Below are positions 6,808-7,433 of a stretch of 7,433 nucleotides of DNA, in pieces (position 1 is the first letter of the stretch; every line of letters starts with the position of its first letter). The stretch covers positions 1-7,433 of the forward strand of contig JAFAJR010000127.1 of assembly GCA_019236085.1 (NCBI GenBank), read 5' to 3'. The DNA comes from Candidatus Dormiibacterota bacterium (GTDB lineage: Bacteria > Chloroflexota > Dormibacteria > Aeolococcales > Aeolococcaceae). A program made the position numbers and the translations under genes. The notes below the pieces were generated by a model. It had not been told where the DNA came from. It did not search any database and worked only from the letters and a program-made list of their open reading frames with translations.

Positions 6808-6886
6808 TGGCGACCCCGATCGGATTCGAACCGACGATCTCCACCTTGACAGGGTGGCGTGTTAGGCCAGGCTACACCACGGGGCC
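6808..6886 (-). tRNA. tRNA-Asp (anticodon GUC), 3' CCA encoded
   Basis: Read on the minus strand, a full cloverleaf folds. The acceptor GGCCCCG pairs with CGGGGUC (one G-U). The D stem is GUGU/ACAC with an 11-nt loop holding GG. The anticodon stem CCACC/GGUGG encloses CUGUCAA, giving anticodon GUC (Asp). The variable loop is AGAUC, and the T arm GUCGG-UUCGAAU-CCGAU is standard. The discriminator is G (6811), usual for tRNA-Asp, followed by a genomic CCA (6808-6810). The body is 76 nt (6811-6886). The sequence resembles actinobacterial tRNA-Asp genes. Confidence 0.96.
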
Positions 6887-6899
6887 GCGCCGGCTCTCG

Positions 6900-6908
6900 A
6901 TCATAGCA
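6900..6908 (-). promoter_or_regulatory. Extended -10 promoter of tRNA-Asp
   Basis: On the minus strand TGCTATGAT combines a TGn extension with a 5-of-6 -10 hexamer TATGAT (6900-6905). It ends 13 nt before the tRNA 5' end at 6886, leaving room for a start point and a short leader removed by RNase P. No clear -35 is present at 16-18 nt spacing. Confidence 0.6.
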
Positions 6909-6930
6909 ACGCACACAGCACCGCTCGGCG

Positions 6931-6936
6931 TACCGT
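6931..6936 (+). promoter_or_regulatory. Candidate -10 of the Nudix gene (leaderless)
   Basis: TACCGT has the TAnnnT form and ends 7 nt before the ATG at 6944. No Shine-Dalgarno is visible, and the -35 is not recognisable. The call rests mainly on the spacing shared with other starts in this window. Confidence 0.4.
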
Positions 6937-6943
6937 CGCAGGC

Positions 6944-7396
6944 ATGCCCCGCGACTTCCGCCCCAGCGAGGTCTCAGCAGGCGGCGTGGTCGTGCGGCGG
7001 GCTGGTGACGCCGTCGACGTCTGCCTGGTGAGTGACGGCAGGCATTGGGGCCTGCCCAAGGGCAACGTGGAGCGCGGCGAATCGGCGCAGACCGCGGCAC
7101 TCCGCGAGATCGAGGAGGAGGTAGGCCTCAGCGCCGAGACGCTGCGCATCGTCGCCGAGCTGGCGCCAGCCGAATATGTGTACCGGCGCGACGGCCGGCT
7201 CATCTTCAAACGCGTACATCAGTTTCTCGTGGAGGCGCCTCCCGATGCGCTGCTGCACGCCGACGGTTTCGAGATCGTCGAGGCTGCCTGGCTGACTGAA
7301 GCTGACGCCGTGCAGCGAGCCAGCTTCGCCGACACAAAGCGTGCCATCGATGCGGCGCTGCACCGGCTCGACGGTGCGACCGAGCCCGGCCCGTAA
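6944..7396 (+). CDS. Nudix (MutT-like) hydrolase
   Basis: A 150-residue enzyme that hydrolyses a nucleoside diphosphate linked to another group, in the cytoplasm. The Nudix box GX5EX7REUXEEXGU is complete from Gly40 to Leu62, with Arg54, Glu55, Glu58 and Glu59 as the helix residues that bind Mg2+. SAGGVVV (11-17) forms the first strand and RHWGLPKGNVERGE (33-46) leads into the box, a pattern seen in actinobacterial MutT-like and Ap4A-hydrolase-like members. The substrate cannot be decided from sequence; oxidised nucleotides, dinucleoside polyphosphates or sugar nucleotides are all possible. No histidine-phosphatase domain is fused, unlike MutT1. ATG 6944 is the first good start after the divergent tRNA promoter, and the N-terminal length fits the fold. 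Its TAA stop is also the start of a -10-like box for the next gene. Confidence 0.93.
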   Translation: MPRDFRPSEVSAGGVVVRRAGDAVDVCLVSDGRHWGLPKGNVERGESAQTAALREIEEEVGLSAETLRIVAELAPAEYVYRRDGRLIFKRVHQFLVEAPPDALLHADGFEIVEAAWLTEADAVQRASFADTKRAIDAALHRLDGATEPGP

Positions 7397-7399
7397 AAT
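7394..7399 (+). promoter_or_regulatory. Candidate -10 for the gene starting at 7408
   Basis: TAAAAT matches TATAAT at 5 of 6 bases, overlaps the TAA stop of the Nudix gene, and ends 8 nt before the next ATG. No convincing -35 is found in the end of the Nudix gene. Confidence 0.45.
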
Positions 7400-7407
7400 C
7401 GCCGCGG

Positions 7408-7433
7408 ATGCAGTTCCACGACACCGCGCTGCA
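7408..7433 (+). CDS. Start of a further gene (only about 8 codons visible)
   Basis: An ATG 11 nt after the Nudix stop opens a frame reading MQFHDTAL before the window ends. It is preceded by a -10-like box at leaderless spacing, which supports it as a true start. Too little is visible to name a product; the opening loosely recalls dTDP-4-dehydrorhamnose 3,5-epimerases, but that is not evidence enough. Confidence 0.4.

Noticed and set aside
6808..6886. tRNA-Asp as an integration (att) site
   Set aside because: No integrase, no repeat of the tRNA 3' end elsewhere in the window, and ordinary housekeeping-like genes on both sides.
6753..7031. Plus-strand open frame containing the peptide PIGFEPTISTL
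   Set aside because: This is a familiar false protein made by translating the antisense of a tRNA gene; it also runs over the Nudix start in another frame.

Overview
The window is GC-rich bacterial DNA (GC well above 60% by eye), packed almost without gaps. The best lineage clues are a tRNA-Asp whose acceptor and D-arm look actinobacterial, frequent GTG starts, short gene overlaps, and -10 boxes lying only 6-8 nt from start codons (leaderless mRNAs). An actinomycetote is the most likely source, but no class or genus can be named from this sequence alone.

Layout. (1) 1-1429, minus strand: a MarR-family repressor gene followed, with a 4-bp GTGA overlap, by an MFS exporter gene that runs off the left edge. 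A strong promoter and an imperfect palindrome lie just upstream of the repressor. (2) 1511-4477, minus strand: a three-gene set in the order PIG-L/LmbE-type deacetylase, small membrane protein of unknown function, S9-family serine peptidase, with gaps of 4 and 2 nt. (3) 4478-4538: a 61-bp divergent intergenic region. (4) 4539-6789, plus strand: a three-gene set in the order nitrobindin-like beta-barrel protein, MpaB/DUF2236-type putative oxygenase, monoacylglycerol-lipase-like alpha/beta hydrolase, with overlaps of 1 and 4 bp. (5) 6808-6886, minus strand: tRNA-Asp(GUC). (6) 6944-7396, plus strand: a Nudix hydrolase. (7) From 7408: the first codons of another plus-strand gene.

How the genes may work together. 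The repressor-exporter pair is a familiar self-regulated efflux arrangement. The deacetylase, membrane protein and peptidase are probably co-transcribed and could act on amide-bonded substrates, but no substrate can be named. The plus-strand set joins two families with known or suspected heme chemistry to a lipase, which hints at oxidative lipid or isoprenoid metabolism; this is inference. No mobile element, CRISPR array, phage gene or rRNA was seen. The window looks like ordinary chromosomal core or semi-accessory DNA. The most notable points are the repeated leaderless promoter pattern and the nitrobindin/MpaB/lipase operon. No gene-free stretch exceeds 300 bases; the longest, 6790-6943, holds the tRNA.
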